Assembly (NCBI RefSeq): GCF_003573695.1
Contig: NC_039362.1
Location: 198,626,585 to 198,690,584 of the forward strand
Reading direction: 5' to 3'
DNA length: 64,000 nt
Source: Papaver somniferum
Lineage: Eukaryota > Streptophyta > Magnoliopsida > Ranunculales > Papaveraceae
Of this stretch, positions 9,767 through 19,761 are shown piece after piece (position 1 is the stretch's first letter; each line of letters starts with the position of its first letter). The translations under genes and the position numbers were made by a program. The notes under the pieces were generated by a model, which was not told the DNA's origin, searched no databases, and was given only the letters and a program-made list of their open reading frames with translations.

Positions 9767-12132
9767 TGTTTATGGGTGAAAACTATTCCTGCCGAATTTG
9801 GTAATTTTGGGTGTGTGGATGAGGAATGAATCTAACCCTAAACAAATGCACTGCACGGGAATGTTTTGTGATTCGAGAAATCAATATGTACAATTCTGGC
9901 CTAAACCAAGAAATGGTCATTCAAGACTTGCTTCGGTCACAAAGTGAAGGAGATGGGGTTGATCTTAGGGAGGGAAGCCAAGAAGGTGTTGAGATTGTGA
10001 AGGTGTTGGCTATGTATGACTTGTATCAGAAAGCTGAACTGGCTTGCAGAATGTAATCTATCAGTTCCGGTGTTTGAATACAGTTGTATCAACACTTGCT
10101 TTTATTGTCTTGTCTGGCTTGAAAATAGGGAGGAGAACCTATTTATACAAGTCATTGAGCCTAACCCACGTCTCTCATGGGCAGTGGAGAAAGTGGAGTG
10201 ATGGAGTAGTGGAGTTACGTGTGTTAGTGTTACACGATCAGTCTTTACCACTTCTCCCATCATCACTATCCGTCCATGACTTCCTGACACGTTCTTGTGA
10301 TGGCGCGTTGTGCGCTGCACGCTGTAAACCGCCAGACCAATACCCGAGTATGTATCCCCCAGTTTGTGACATGATTGATGCCTCGAGTGTGTGGATCGTG
10401 GGACCCACAGAAATCAGCATGTGATGCTAGATTAAATAACTAAGTTATTTAGGAAGTCGATACTTGTGAAGTATCGTGTGTATTCTATGCAAGTAATGCA
10501 TCTAATATACTCAGCATGTATGACGCATCGTTGTTTTAAGTCTTAATGAAATAATTCACAATTAAGCGTCTTAAAATAGATGTGTGTCTAGCCATCTTCA
10601 AGTGATCGTTTGGGGCTGTACAGGTAAGTCCTGATTTGATCGATCACTTGGTGTGGTAGAGTGGCGGATGGTAATCACCACAACACCTCATTGACCAGTT
10701 AACTCCTGACCAGGGTTGTATAACCAAGCAGGTGAAGTTGAACGAACGAGATGATCTTTGAGACACTGATCTGTGACCGTTAGTGGAATTAGGGTTTATG
10801 AAGAGGTGCTCAAGCATCACTCTTCAGCTTGGTCGAAACCAAACTTGGGACGCAATTTTGGGCGGACCGATCGTGCATGCGTGTAGACGGCATGCCGGTG
10901 TAGGCGCCCATACCTCATTGTCTCGTGAAAGTGTGATCTAAGCCACTCAATTTGTCCGGCGAATTTGAGTGGTTGAGATCAATTTGAGACAGAAATCCGG
11001 TGCCGCAAAAGCCGCGCGTCATGCCAACTTCGGGCGCGCGTTTCGAGACGACCAAGCTTGGTCGGTCTTGAACGATTAATATGGTATACAGACGGCGGGC
11101 TGGTGTACACATCCATACCTTAATACCCCATAGAAACGTGATCTGAGCCACTCAATTTGTTCGGAAAAGTTGAGTGGTCGAGATTAGTTTGCAATTGGGA
11201 GGAGTGACCACGCCTAGTTTGGGCATGCGAATCGAGACCACTAGGCATGATATGCCTTGGCTGATCGGGTGTGGAGATATGTGGTCCCACAGTGATCATG
11301 TTGATACTCACTAGACCTGCTTAATCGACTCCTAGACCCTTCATTCGATCAGGTGAAAATGGACGCTCGTGATCGAAAACCCTAATTAGGGTTTTGCCAG
11401 CCGTGCGTCATGCCTTGTTTGGGCGCACGAATTGGGACGACCATCCATGTTTGGTCCTGACCGATCGGTCATGTATGTAGGCAGTCCCACGATGTTTGTG
11501 TTGACATGCTCTGGGCCCTTTGAATCTACATCTACACCCTCCATCTATGCCTGCGAAGATGGATGGTTGAGACTGATTTGCGACACATGTAATGTGCTGC
11601 AAACCCTAATTTAGGGTTTCTCGTCCACGCTGCTTTGGCTGGACGAATTGGAAAGCCATGCTACCCTTTTGGGGAGGCCGACCATGCAGGGCCCGCATTG
11701 GGTCGGTGGTGAATACTCCAACACCTGCCTGGGGGTTATGGATCCGATCTAAGCCATCCAATCATGCTGGTGAAGTTGGATGGTCGTGATCATTTCTGAG
11801 ACTGATACGGACAATCCAGATGCTCGATCGGGCTAGTATAACACTCCGAGAGTTATAGCCTGTACGGGTATTTCGTACAAGCCTTCTTATTTAATGCTTG
11901 GATATTAGTGTTGTTCTGCTGAGAGCAACACTCAGTCGTCATGCCGCACCAATAATGATAAGAGTGAAGCAGTACAGGAAATACAAGGCTGGTCATGCAT
12001 TAATTGATAATGCTATAAGTTTTCAATGAAGAAGTATTCTCTATTTTATCAGTGGCTTTATCCTTTGCAGGATGTTAACGCATAATTTTGGCTTTTATAA
12101 TTTTAGCCTTAAACGAAAATCCACCATCAACA
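9767..12132 (-). repeat. 5' LTR of the complete Tat element
   Basis: 2366 bp, TG...CA, near-identical to 2829-5182 apart from scattered substitutions and small indels. A minus-strand TATAAATAGG lies at 10138-10147. It contains the same degenerate ~200-bp repeats (about 10740-11800). It is followed directly by the second copy of GGTGG. Confidence 0.9.
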
Positions 12133-12469
12133 GGTGGAAATAGGTGAGACCTATTTATACAAGTCGCAATGAAACGTACCCTGGTCTCGTAAGAAGTGGA
12201 AACGGTTGAGTAAATGGAAGAAAGCGGTAACGGGTAACGCCTGAAATTGATGTTTCCATAATGAAAGAAACGTTTCACCATTACTTCTTGTATTTACTAA
12301 CCGCCTCACTCTTATGACACTTTCTTATAACAGGCGTAGTGTACACCGCACGCTGTAAACCGCCAGACCAATACCCTGATGAGCATCCCCCAGTTTGTGA
12401 CATGTTTTGATGTCTCGTGTGTTTTGTGTAGCATGTTGCTATTGTTTGGCAAGTTGAGCTTCAAAGACT

Positions 12470-13000
12470 TGCCGGCTCGGTGGTGACCCTCGATGGTCGA
12501 GATTTTGCATCTTGAGAGGGAGGTTAGCCGTTGATTGTGGTTACCTTCCGTTGGTCGCCAGTGGCGTGGCCACGGTGCTGGCATGGATTGCGCATGCTCT
12601 TGGCGTGGCTAATTAGGGTTTGGTGTCGTGACCGTAGAATTGGCATAGCTAAGTGTGCGCCATGGCCGTAGAGTTGGCAGCGTAGCCAAAGGTTACCACA
12701 AGTCGTTTGGTTTAGTGGCAAGCTTGTACGACTGAGATTTGCATCTCAGAAGGAAAGATAATCGTTGATTGTTGCAACCTTCCGTTTGGCAGCCAGCGGC
12801 ATGGCTGGCATGGCCTTGTCGTGGCCACATTAGGTCTTTGGCACCGTGGCCAAATTAGGATTTTGGCACCGTGGCCAAATTAGGATTTTGGCACCATAGC
12901 CAAGAGATTGACACAAGTTGTTTGGTGGAAAGTTTGTACGGCTAAGATTTGCATCTCAGAGGGAAGGGTAGCCGTTGACTGTTGCAACCCTCCGTTTGTT
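12470..13000. repeat. Three ~215-230-bp tandem repeats in the older Tat LTR
   Basis: Blocks containing 'gagattttGCATCT', then 'gccgttgatt', then 'ccttccgtt' begin near 12500, 12735 and 12948. Each is followed by a short GGCATGGC-rich tail. Copies differ by substitutions and small indels. The GGCATGG-rich tail probably seeded the adjoining 70-bp array. Confidence 0.65.
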
Positions 13001-13020
13001 AGCCAGCGGCATGGAGGCAT

Positions 13021-13855
13021 GGCCGGCGTGGCTTTGGTGCGGCTGACATGGTTGGTATGCCTTTGGCGCGGAGATGTGGCTGACATGGCATGTCATTGGC
13101 ACTATGGTGCGGCTGGCATGGTTGGTATTCCTTTGGCGCGGAGATGTGGCTGGCATGGCATGCCATTGGCACGGTGGTGCGGCTGGCATGGTTGGCATGC
13201 CTTTGGCGCGGAAATGTGGCTGGCATGGCATGTCATTGGCACAGTGGTGCGGCTGGAATGGCATGCCATTGGCACGATGGTACGGCTGGCATGGTTGGCA
13301 TGCCTTTGGCGCGGAGATGTGGCTGGCATGGTATACCATTGGCACGGTGGTGCGGCTGGTATGCTTAGCATGCCCTTGGCGCAGAGATGTGGATGGCATC
13401 GCATGCCATTGGTACGATGACGCGGTTGGCATGCCTTTGGCGCAGAGATGTGGCTGGCATGGAAACCCATTGGCACGATGGTGCGGCTGGCATGGTTGGC
13501 ATGCCTTTGGTGCAGAGATGTGGCTGGCATGGCATGCCATTGTCACGGTGGTGCGGCTGGCATGGTTGGCATGCCTTTGGCGCGGAGATGTGGCTGGCAT
13601 GGCATGCCATTGGCACGGTGGTGCGGCTGGCATGGTTGGCATGTCTTTGGCGCGGAGATGTGGCTGGCATGGAATGCCATTGGCGCGATGGTGTGGCTGG
13701 CATGGTTGGCATGCCTTTGGCGCAGAGATGTGGATGGAATGGCATGCCATTGGCACGATGGTGCGGCTGGCATGGTTGGCATGCCTTTGGCGCGGAGATG
13801 TGGATGGCATGGCATGCCATTGGCACGATGGTGCGGCTGGCATGGTTGGAATACC
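13021..13855. repeat. 70-bp minisatellite, about eleven copies
   Basis: The landmark GAGATGTGG recurs at 13071, 13141, 13211, 13314, 13384, 13445, 13515, 13585, 13655, 13725 and 13795. The unit is thus 70 bp, with one longer and one shorter step. The unit is G+C-rich, contains GGCATGGCATGCCATTGGC (palindrome GGCATGCC) and has few stops in any frame. Long open frames on both strands result, all Trp/His/Gly/Met-rich in one direction and Pro/His/Ala-rich in the other. I treat those frames as artefacts of the repeat. Confidence 0.9.
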
Positions 13856-14719
13856 GATGATGCCAGTCAATACCGAGGGCTCCGCCGTGGAGCATGGCAT
13901 TTACATAAAAAAAAGGTACCCCGGTAATTTTACGCAGACATATTGAATGGTTTAATAAATGTGCTAGTGGCGACATTATTACTCAAGTGTGACGTCATTG
14001 TTTGACTAAGGTTTTACGATTTTAACCCTAAACTAAAAACCACCATCAACATTAAGTCCCCTGCTTAGCTCGGAACAGGGGAACTGTTGCGAGGTAAGCA
14101 TAAGATGGTGACAGACAAAAACCGAAATGGCAAGTCATGAAGAGATGGTCAGAAAGATCCGACTAACCTTTTCGGGAGATAAAGAGAATCCATGACTCTT
14201 GCGTTGGCTGCTTTTGTGCAAATTCGGTTCGCGGTGATGCCGGCTAGGGAGAAAAATGGTAGAGGTGGTTGCTGGCTGGGATGAAGATTGTTGGCATTGG
14301 ATCGGCTTAGAATTAGCCGTTAGCATTGATCGTATTGGGATGGAGCCGTTAGCAGTGGATCGGATTGGGATGGAGCGTTGGCTTGGCGTGGGCGTTGGCC
14401 TGGTATGGCGCTGGGAAGCGCTTGCTAGTGTAGCCTGGTTTCCTTCTTCCGTGCGTGGTTCAGATAGGGAATCCTCATTCAAAACTCCAAGGAGTTACGC
14501 CCTCGTGTTTTTTCTTTTGTTCACCTTTCATTAGGGGTTTAACAAGAGGTATCATTTGAGGATAATTTTTCGGTCATTATATAGTCCCATCTTATCTGCT
14601 CGACCTACGTTTCCCTTTCTTCCTTTAGGGTTTCCGCAGTATTTATGCCGGTGAAGATGCATCGTCTTTCCCGTTTCAAGACAAAGGTTTCCTCTTGTCG
14701 AGTCCATATTTTTTTTATC

Positions 14720-15569
14720 ATGTCAATCAGAAGTGAATCCTCCTCGAGCCATCTAGATTCTTCAGTCAAGAGCGTGAGGTCTGACTCTCGCAACAATTCT
14801 CCTACCCGGATCATCCGAGTCAAGAAGATTATACCGGTATGTTTCCGTTGATCAATAGACGCTTCATTGTTTTCTGACGAATGACAAAAGATTTTCTTCT
14901 GTGCAGAGATATCCTGTTGGAGCATGCGTGACTGTCATTGATGATGATGACTTGGTTGCTCCCTTTCCTTCGAGTCCGATCCTGCCAACCGCTGCAGATC
15001 TAGAAAACGCTGATTTAGGCATTTCTTGTCATGAGTATCCCAATGCAGGTTTGTCGTTCGGAATCCGCATGAAGTGTTTATCTTCTAACTACCAGAACGT
15101 TGGTGGGTTTCTGGTGCGGAAGGAATTCGTGACTCTTTACACAAAGATATGGAAAAGATACGGCCACATCGCTACCAGGAGTGTGGTGCAACATTGCTCG
15201 TCTACCCTGGTTTCCACAGTGAACTGTCTCTTTCCTATGGTCGCTGAAATGGAAAGTATATCCATCCGTGCCGTCGTGGAACCAACTATTCAAAAGTGGG
15301 AGAACATGGTGTCTACGTGTGAGTCCCTGAAGTTCAACGTGAGTTGGTTGCGGCATCGCCTTGACATTGTGAAGGTCGACAGAGCCGGTATTCTTGCTGA
15401 TGTCGTTCCTGTTGCAAAGGCAATTTTCGAAGAGGAGAAGGCTCTGGCCATGGAGTCACAGAAGGTTGAAGAGTCAATCCAGAACTTGAAGAGTAGGACT
15501 GAAAGGTATCAAAAACGGTTGAAGATGATGCTTTCGAAGAACTACAATCTGTTGGATGGGATTTTCTGA
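14720..15569 (+). CDS. Spliced antisense gene of the older Tat element, function unknown
   Basis: Exon 1 is 14720-14836 and exon 2 is 14907-15569. The 70-bp intron has GT (GTATGT at 14837) and AG (CTGTGCAG ending at 14906), and the junction keeps frame, giving 259 aa. An upstream in-frame ATG at 14645 is possible. The N-terminus is Ser/Arg-rich, followed by TVIDDDD. The middle has KIWKRYGHIATRSVV and an ENLKFNVSWLRHRL-like helical block (CESLKFNVSWLRHRL). The C-terminus is a likely coiled coil (EEEKALAMESQKVEESIQ). It runs opposite to integrase, in the antisense-ORF position known for Tat elements. The helical tail recalls proteins linked with the plant mobile domain, but I cannot assign it. 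Confidence 0.6.
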
Positions 15570-15785
15570 GTTATGTAGTTGCGAGATGTTTGGTTTCTTT
15601 CTGGGTCTCGAGCGTGTATTTTTCTTTCCTTTTTTCTTTTTGTATCGATTTTTGAAGAAATAAGAGAATTTTATTGATTTGCTTCAAATAAACAAAAGAG
15701 AAGAAACTTGGTAACTGAGATGTGAAAGGAAGCGGAAAGATTCCTGGCCAGTCGTGTTATGATATGGCGAAGTGTGAGGCGACGG

Positions 15786-17099
15786 TCAGGCGTAGTATGC
15801 CTTGAGCCATTTTCCGTTGATGACTGCTTCCAGTTTTCATACGACTCCTTTAATGACCTTGTAGTACCCACTGTTGTATGCTTTCATGACTATATAAGGC
15901 CCTTCCCATTTCTGGGAGAATTTTGGTGCAGACGCGTCTTGCTGGATGTGTTTGGCAGTCTTCAGTACCAAATATCCTACTTGAAAAACCCGAGGCTTCA
16001 CGGCTTTGTTGTATGCTCTGGAAACACTAATTTTGTACGCCTGCGCGTGTTCTTCCACTATGGATCTTCTGGAATCCACAGTGTCCAACTCTGCTATCCT
16101 GGTGCTCAATGCTTCGGATTCATTCCATCGAAATCTGCTTGCTTCGGCAATCCTAGCTGATAGGATTTTGACTTCTGCTGGGAGGATGGCGTCTGTACCG
16201 TAGACGAGGGAGTAGGGAGAGGCGCCAGTGGAACTTCTTGGTGATGTCCGATACGCCCAAAATGCGATTGGAAATTGTTCGTTCCATGTCCGAGGATTAT
16301 CATGCACTGTTCGACTAAGGATTCAGATCAAAGTTTTTTTAGTGCTTTCATCCTGTACGTTTCCTTGGGGATAGTATTCGGTGGAGAAAACTTGCTTAAT
16401 CTCATATTCTTCGAGTAATTCCCGTACTTGTTTGTTGGCGAAAGGAGTGCCATTTTCGGTGATGATATGTTTAGGCACGCCAAATCGGCAGATGATGTAC
16501 TCCTTAATGAACGCCGCGATTGTGGCTCCCGTAGTTCCTCGCAAAGGTATGGCTTCGACCCATTTGGTGAAACACTCGGTCGCCGTTATTATGTACTCGT
16601 GCTTTTTTGAAGACGACGGGTTGATCTTTCCAATGATGTCGAGTCCCCAGCTATAAAAGGGCCACGGACTGCTTATTGAGTGCAGAGGAGTCGACGGTAC
16701 ATGGATATGGTTTCCGTGGATTTGACATTTTTTGCATTTATGAACAAAAATAGATGCATCATCCTCCATGGTTGGCCAGTAGTATTTCTCGTGTATCTGA
16801 AGAAATAATTTTCGTTTTACTTGGTGTTCGTCTTCATGCATTTCTTTCAGCATGACCGGGATTTCTGCCTCATTCAAACACCGTAGAAAACTTCCTCCAA
16901 AGCTTTTACGATATAAGATTCCTTCATCGAATACGAATCTCTTGGACCTTTTTTTTATCTTGACTGCGTCTTTCTTGTTGGTGGGGAGCACGTCGTCGCG
17001 AAGGTAACTGATGTGTGTCTCCTGCCAGTCCCAGGCGTGGCCAATATTGAAGACTTCCGATTGATGCGGCTGCGCTTGGCAATTAGAACAGGTTCCTTG
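15786..17099 (-). pseudogene. Tat integrase, catalytic residue changed and stops present
   Basis: The minus frame enters at 17099 and reads through HISYLRDDVLPTNKK, a zinc-binding region (HEDEHQVKRKL, HKCKKCQ) and the core. The first Asp is in WGLDIIGK. The second should be in IITDNGTPF but reads IITENGTPF. The Glu block YYPQGNVQDEST is also altered. A TGA at 16323-16325 interrupts the frame, which then continues with HDNPRTWNEQF, FWAYRTSPRSSTGASPYSLVYG and FQVGYLVLKTAKHIQQD. A second stop lies at 15837-15839 and the natural end is at 15786-15788. Integrase inserts the cDNA; this copy should be inactive. Copia insertion removed its N-terminal side. Confidence 0.85.
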
Positions 17100-19696
17100 T
17101 GTTAGAGCACTGCTCGGTTGAACCCACTAGCGTTGGTATGTCAAGTTAGTTGTCAATTTTAGTTGCCAAAATGCATTCTTGATTTAGCATACTAAAGATA
17201 GTTTCGGACTAGATTAGGTCTAAGAAGTTAAATCGAAGCTATCCTTAAAGGATGAAGATTGAAGACTACAAGAAGACATCAACAAGTACTTCATCAACAA
17301 AGGTATGCTATTGATTTCATTTGGATTCTTGTTCAATTCTACCTTTCTAATCTATCAAGATATATGCTCACTATATGGAACAATTTCGATGACGGTAAAT
17401 GTACATTTATGTATATATACTTGAGGTTATTTGATTCATGACCTTGGTGATAATAACCTTTATCCCTATAAAGGAACTCATGTTATAGTGAATGAGTTTG
17501 AGAATCCAATGAGCCAAGAATCACTCAATTCCGAGTTAGAGCAAGTCTTATGGTGGAATCCAACCTATTCCAAGTGTGGGAAAACCATGGAATGTCAAGT
17601 CTAATGGCTTCCAAGTTGGAGTTTTTCACAGAAAATCCAAGCAAGGTTCCACCGTTTCGTGGAAGGGTTCATGGAATCCATCTGAACGCCAATAAGAATA
17701 GCGTTAAAATCTATTCTTAATAGCGCTAAGAAAACGCTATTAAGAATAGCGTTTTTTTTGTCCGTAGATTTAGGATGAGTTGTTGAAATCTAACGGCTGA
17801 GAAAAAACACTATTCTTAATAGCGTTTTTTTAGCGCTATTAAGAATAGCGTTTTCACTATTCCACCACTACACTTGCACTTCCATCCACGGTTCCAAATA
17901 CTGAGGTGGCGTGGAAGATGGAAGATGGAATTCTTCCACCATAATACTTGCTCTTATAACGACAAAGTTATGAGTGATTTAAGTTCATTAGTAGGAAACG
18001 TTCCATGGTCCTTGGAGTGGTCCGCGAACTTGGGCCCAATACGTGACTAAAAGGGATTTTTGGTCAAGTTGGTGATGTTTCCTTATCTAGGCAAGTTACC
18101 TATTGGTCCAAACACTTTTGATTACCATATTAAAGTGTTTGTGATTCCAGCCTAAGTTAAAATGTGATTTATTCACATAAATATAATTTTTGCTAAATAA
18201 GTTATTTATTTAATTATTTTGGCAAGAGTTTTAACTTAGGTAAGACTCCCATATTTAGGAGAGTCTTGTAAAAGGAAAATAGCTTTGCTTAGCTTCCAAG
18301 ATATTGTTCATTATAAATAATGAGTTCGCGAGTTTACACGTTTTCATCCCTTTAGAAAATTGGTGTAAGCTCTGCAGGTTGTTTTCCACGTCTTCCGTTC
18401 TTCGTGAACGAGAGTGAGATAAAATTCTTTGTATAGGGATCACAAAGCCAAGTTGGATTTAATCTTCGTGATTGATCATACGACTTGTAATCTAGGTTTT
18501 TCACCTCTTGTCTATTCTAAGGTTTTCTCTTCTGATATAAAACCATTCAAGAGTTGTTGATCATAAACCCTAGGTTTTGATATATTTCAGTTTCCGATCG
18601 TATACCAACACTTGTTAGTCGAAATCGGAGACTAGAAAGAAAAACTTCTTTTGAGGAATCTCGTAAAAATCTTTGAGAAGTTTTAAACAAGATATCTCTA
18701 GATTTAATCTAGTTGTTCTTGTGGTAGATTTATTAGGGTTTTCTTAACTTGGAAATTGATCTTTGGAATCACCCAATTTTACTTACGGAAATCAGGTTCA
18801 CGGACTCCTTGTGTGTACGCATACTGATTGTCAGTTAAAACCCTAATCTACAAGTTTGTTTTGATAATTGTTTTTATCAAAATAAACACAATATTTCCAA
18901 AACCTTGATTCACATCTAAAGGGAAATCAAACTGGTGTTTTGTGCAAACAAAATATCAAATCGTATTGATCGTGGTGGTGTATCTTCTAAAGAGAATTTT
19001 GGGTTATGCTAGAAGATTTGTGTGAAGAGTTCCTAAAGAGAATCGGTATTCTGTTAGGAGTTCTACAAGTGCTGAAGAAGGTATTACATCCAGTCCGAAT
19101 AGGTAGTAGGAATTTGGTGTAACAGCTTATAATCAGTGTGTGTTTATTCTGGACTAGGTCCCGGGGTTTTTCTGCGTTTGCGGTTTCATTGTTAACAAAA
19201 TACGGTGTCTGTGTTATTTCTTTTCCGCATTATATTTTATTTATATAATTGAAAATAATATAGGTTGTACGTTAATCAATCATAGTTGTTAAATCTGACC
19301 TTATTTGTTGGATAAGACTTGATTGATCTTAAACAATTGATTTTGTTATTTTCACATTGTTAGACCAGTCTGGACTAACCCTATTTCAAGTGGACACTGT
19401 GTTGAAATATTCCTTTAGTGATTGTTGCTTAAAGAGGTTTATACACGGTGGATATTGAATAGGTTTTGATTAAAACAAAAGACTTTTTTTCAAGAGCTTC
19501 ACACTAAAATCAGGTTTACTGCCTTTTTTTTGTTTAACTTTGATTGTGTTGAGATAAAGATATTAAACTCTTTGATATACTTTACTCTAGATTGAGTTTA
19601 ACTGTCTAGTTTATTCTCTAGAAAGTATATTGGAGTTTATCTATTCAGATTGGCAAACGAAATATTGGGTGGTGTTGTTAGACCCCCGCTTTTTCA
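17100..19696 (+). repeat. 5' LTR of the SIRE-like element
   Basis: 2597 bp, starting TGTTAGAGCA and ending CCCGCTTTTTCA just before the primer-binding site. The first 240 bases match 23688-23918. It includes a 415-bp MITE at 17539-17953, so the original LTR was about 2.18 kb. The terminal sequences match those of LTRs at 48946, 51393, 59249 and 62840, so all belong to one large family group. Confidence 0.9.
17539..17953. mobile_element. PIF/Harbinger-type MITE in the SIRE-like LTR
   Basis: 415 bp with about 21-bp terminal inverted repeats: left GAGCAAGTCTTATGGTGGAA, right complement GAGCAAGTATTATGGTGGAA. TTA stands on both sides (17536-17538 and 17954-17956), fitting the TTA/TAA duplication of Harbinger elements. 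The centre (about 17697-17852) is built of repeated, mutually inverted copies of AAGAATAGCGTT. It has no coding capacity. It would have moved with a transposase from elsewhere. Confidence 0.85.
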
Positions 19697-19698
19697 AT

Positions 19699-19710
19699 TG
19701 GTATCAGAGC
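19699..19710 (+). other. Primer-binding site, initiator Met tRNA
   Basis: TGGTATCAGAGC, complementary to the 3' end of plant initiator tRNA-Met, lies two bases after the LTR. This is the usual primer of Ty1/copia elements. Confidence 0.9.
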
Positions 19711-19761
19711 AGGAAAACACGCTAAGACCTCATAAGTCTGTGTTTGTAGCAATCTGATTCT

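Larger units (their letters stand above)
2829..12132 (-). mobile_element. Complete non-autonomous Tat-lineage Ty3/gypsy retrotransposon
   Basis: Two long, highly similar direct repeats (2829-5182 and 9767-12132), each starting TGTTTATGGG and ending CCATCAACA, flank 4.6 kb of internal DNA. The target-site duplication GGTGG is present at 2824-2828 and 12133-12137. The element runs on the minus strand: primer-binding site by the right LTR, then gag, protease, an integrase C-terminal remnant, and an oppositely oriented ORF by the left LTR. No reverse transcriptase, RNase H or integrase core is present, so it would need another element's enzymes. Arg-tRNA-like priming and the antisense ORF are known traits of the Tat/Ogre branch. 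It sits inside an older relative's LTR. Confidence 0.9.
12138..14051 (-). repeat. Older Tat-type LTR, right part
   Basis: This continues the LTR interrupted at 2828. The first block (CCTATTTATACAAG near 12150, then CGCTGTAAACCGCCAGACCAATACC near 12350) matches the same stretch of the inserted element's LTR. It ends CCACCATCAACA at 14051 and is followed by a purine-rich tract on the minus strand. Between about 12470 and 13850 it carries two repeat arrays that the inserted element lacks. Confidence 0.8.
14052..17099 (-). mobile_element. Internal region of the older Tat element, truncated by insertion
   Basis: Next to the LTR end at 14051 the minus strand reads GCAGGGGACTTAA, a plausible polypurine tract. 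Moving right come the antisense gene (14720-15569) and integrase (15786-17099). At 17099/17100 integrase coding sequence is cut by the TG of a copia LTR. The rest of pol, gag and the second LTR do not reappear in the window. Confidence 0.75.

Noticed and set aside
12956..13855. Possible CRISPR-like array because of regular spacing
   Set aside because: Repeats are contiguous 70-bp units without unique spacers and the DNA is a plant nuclear retrotransposon.
12908..13946. Long open frames on both strands, up to 314 codons, rich in Trp/His or Pro/His
   Set aside because: They are the reading of the 70-bp minisatellite in its different frames and have no start context, domain or conservation evidence.
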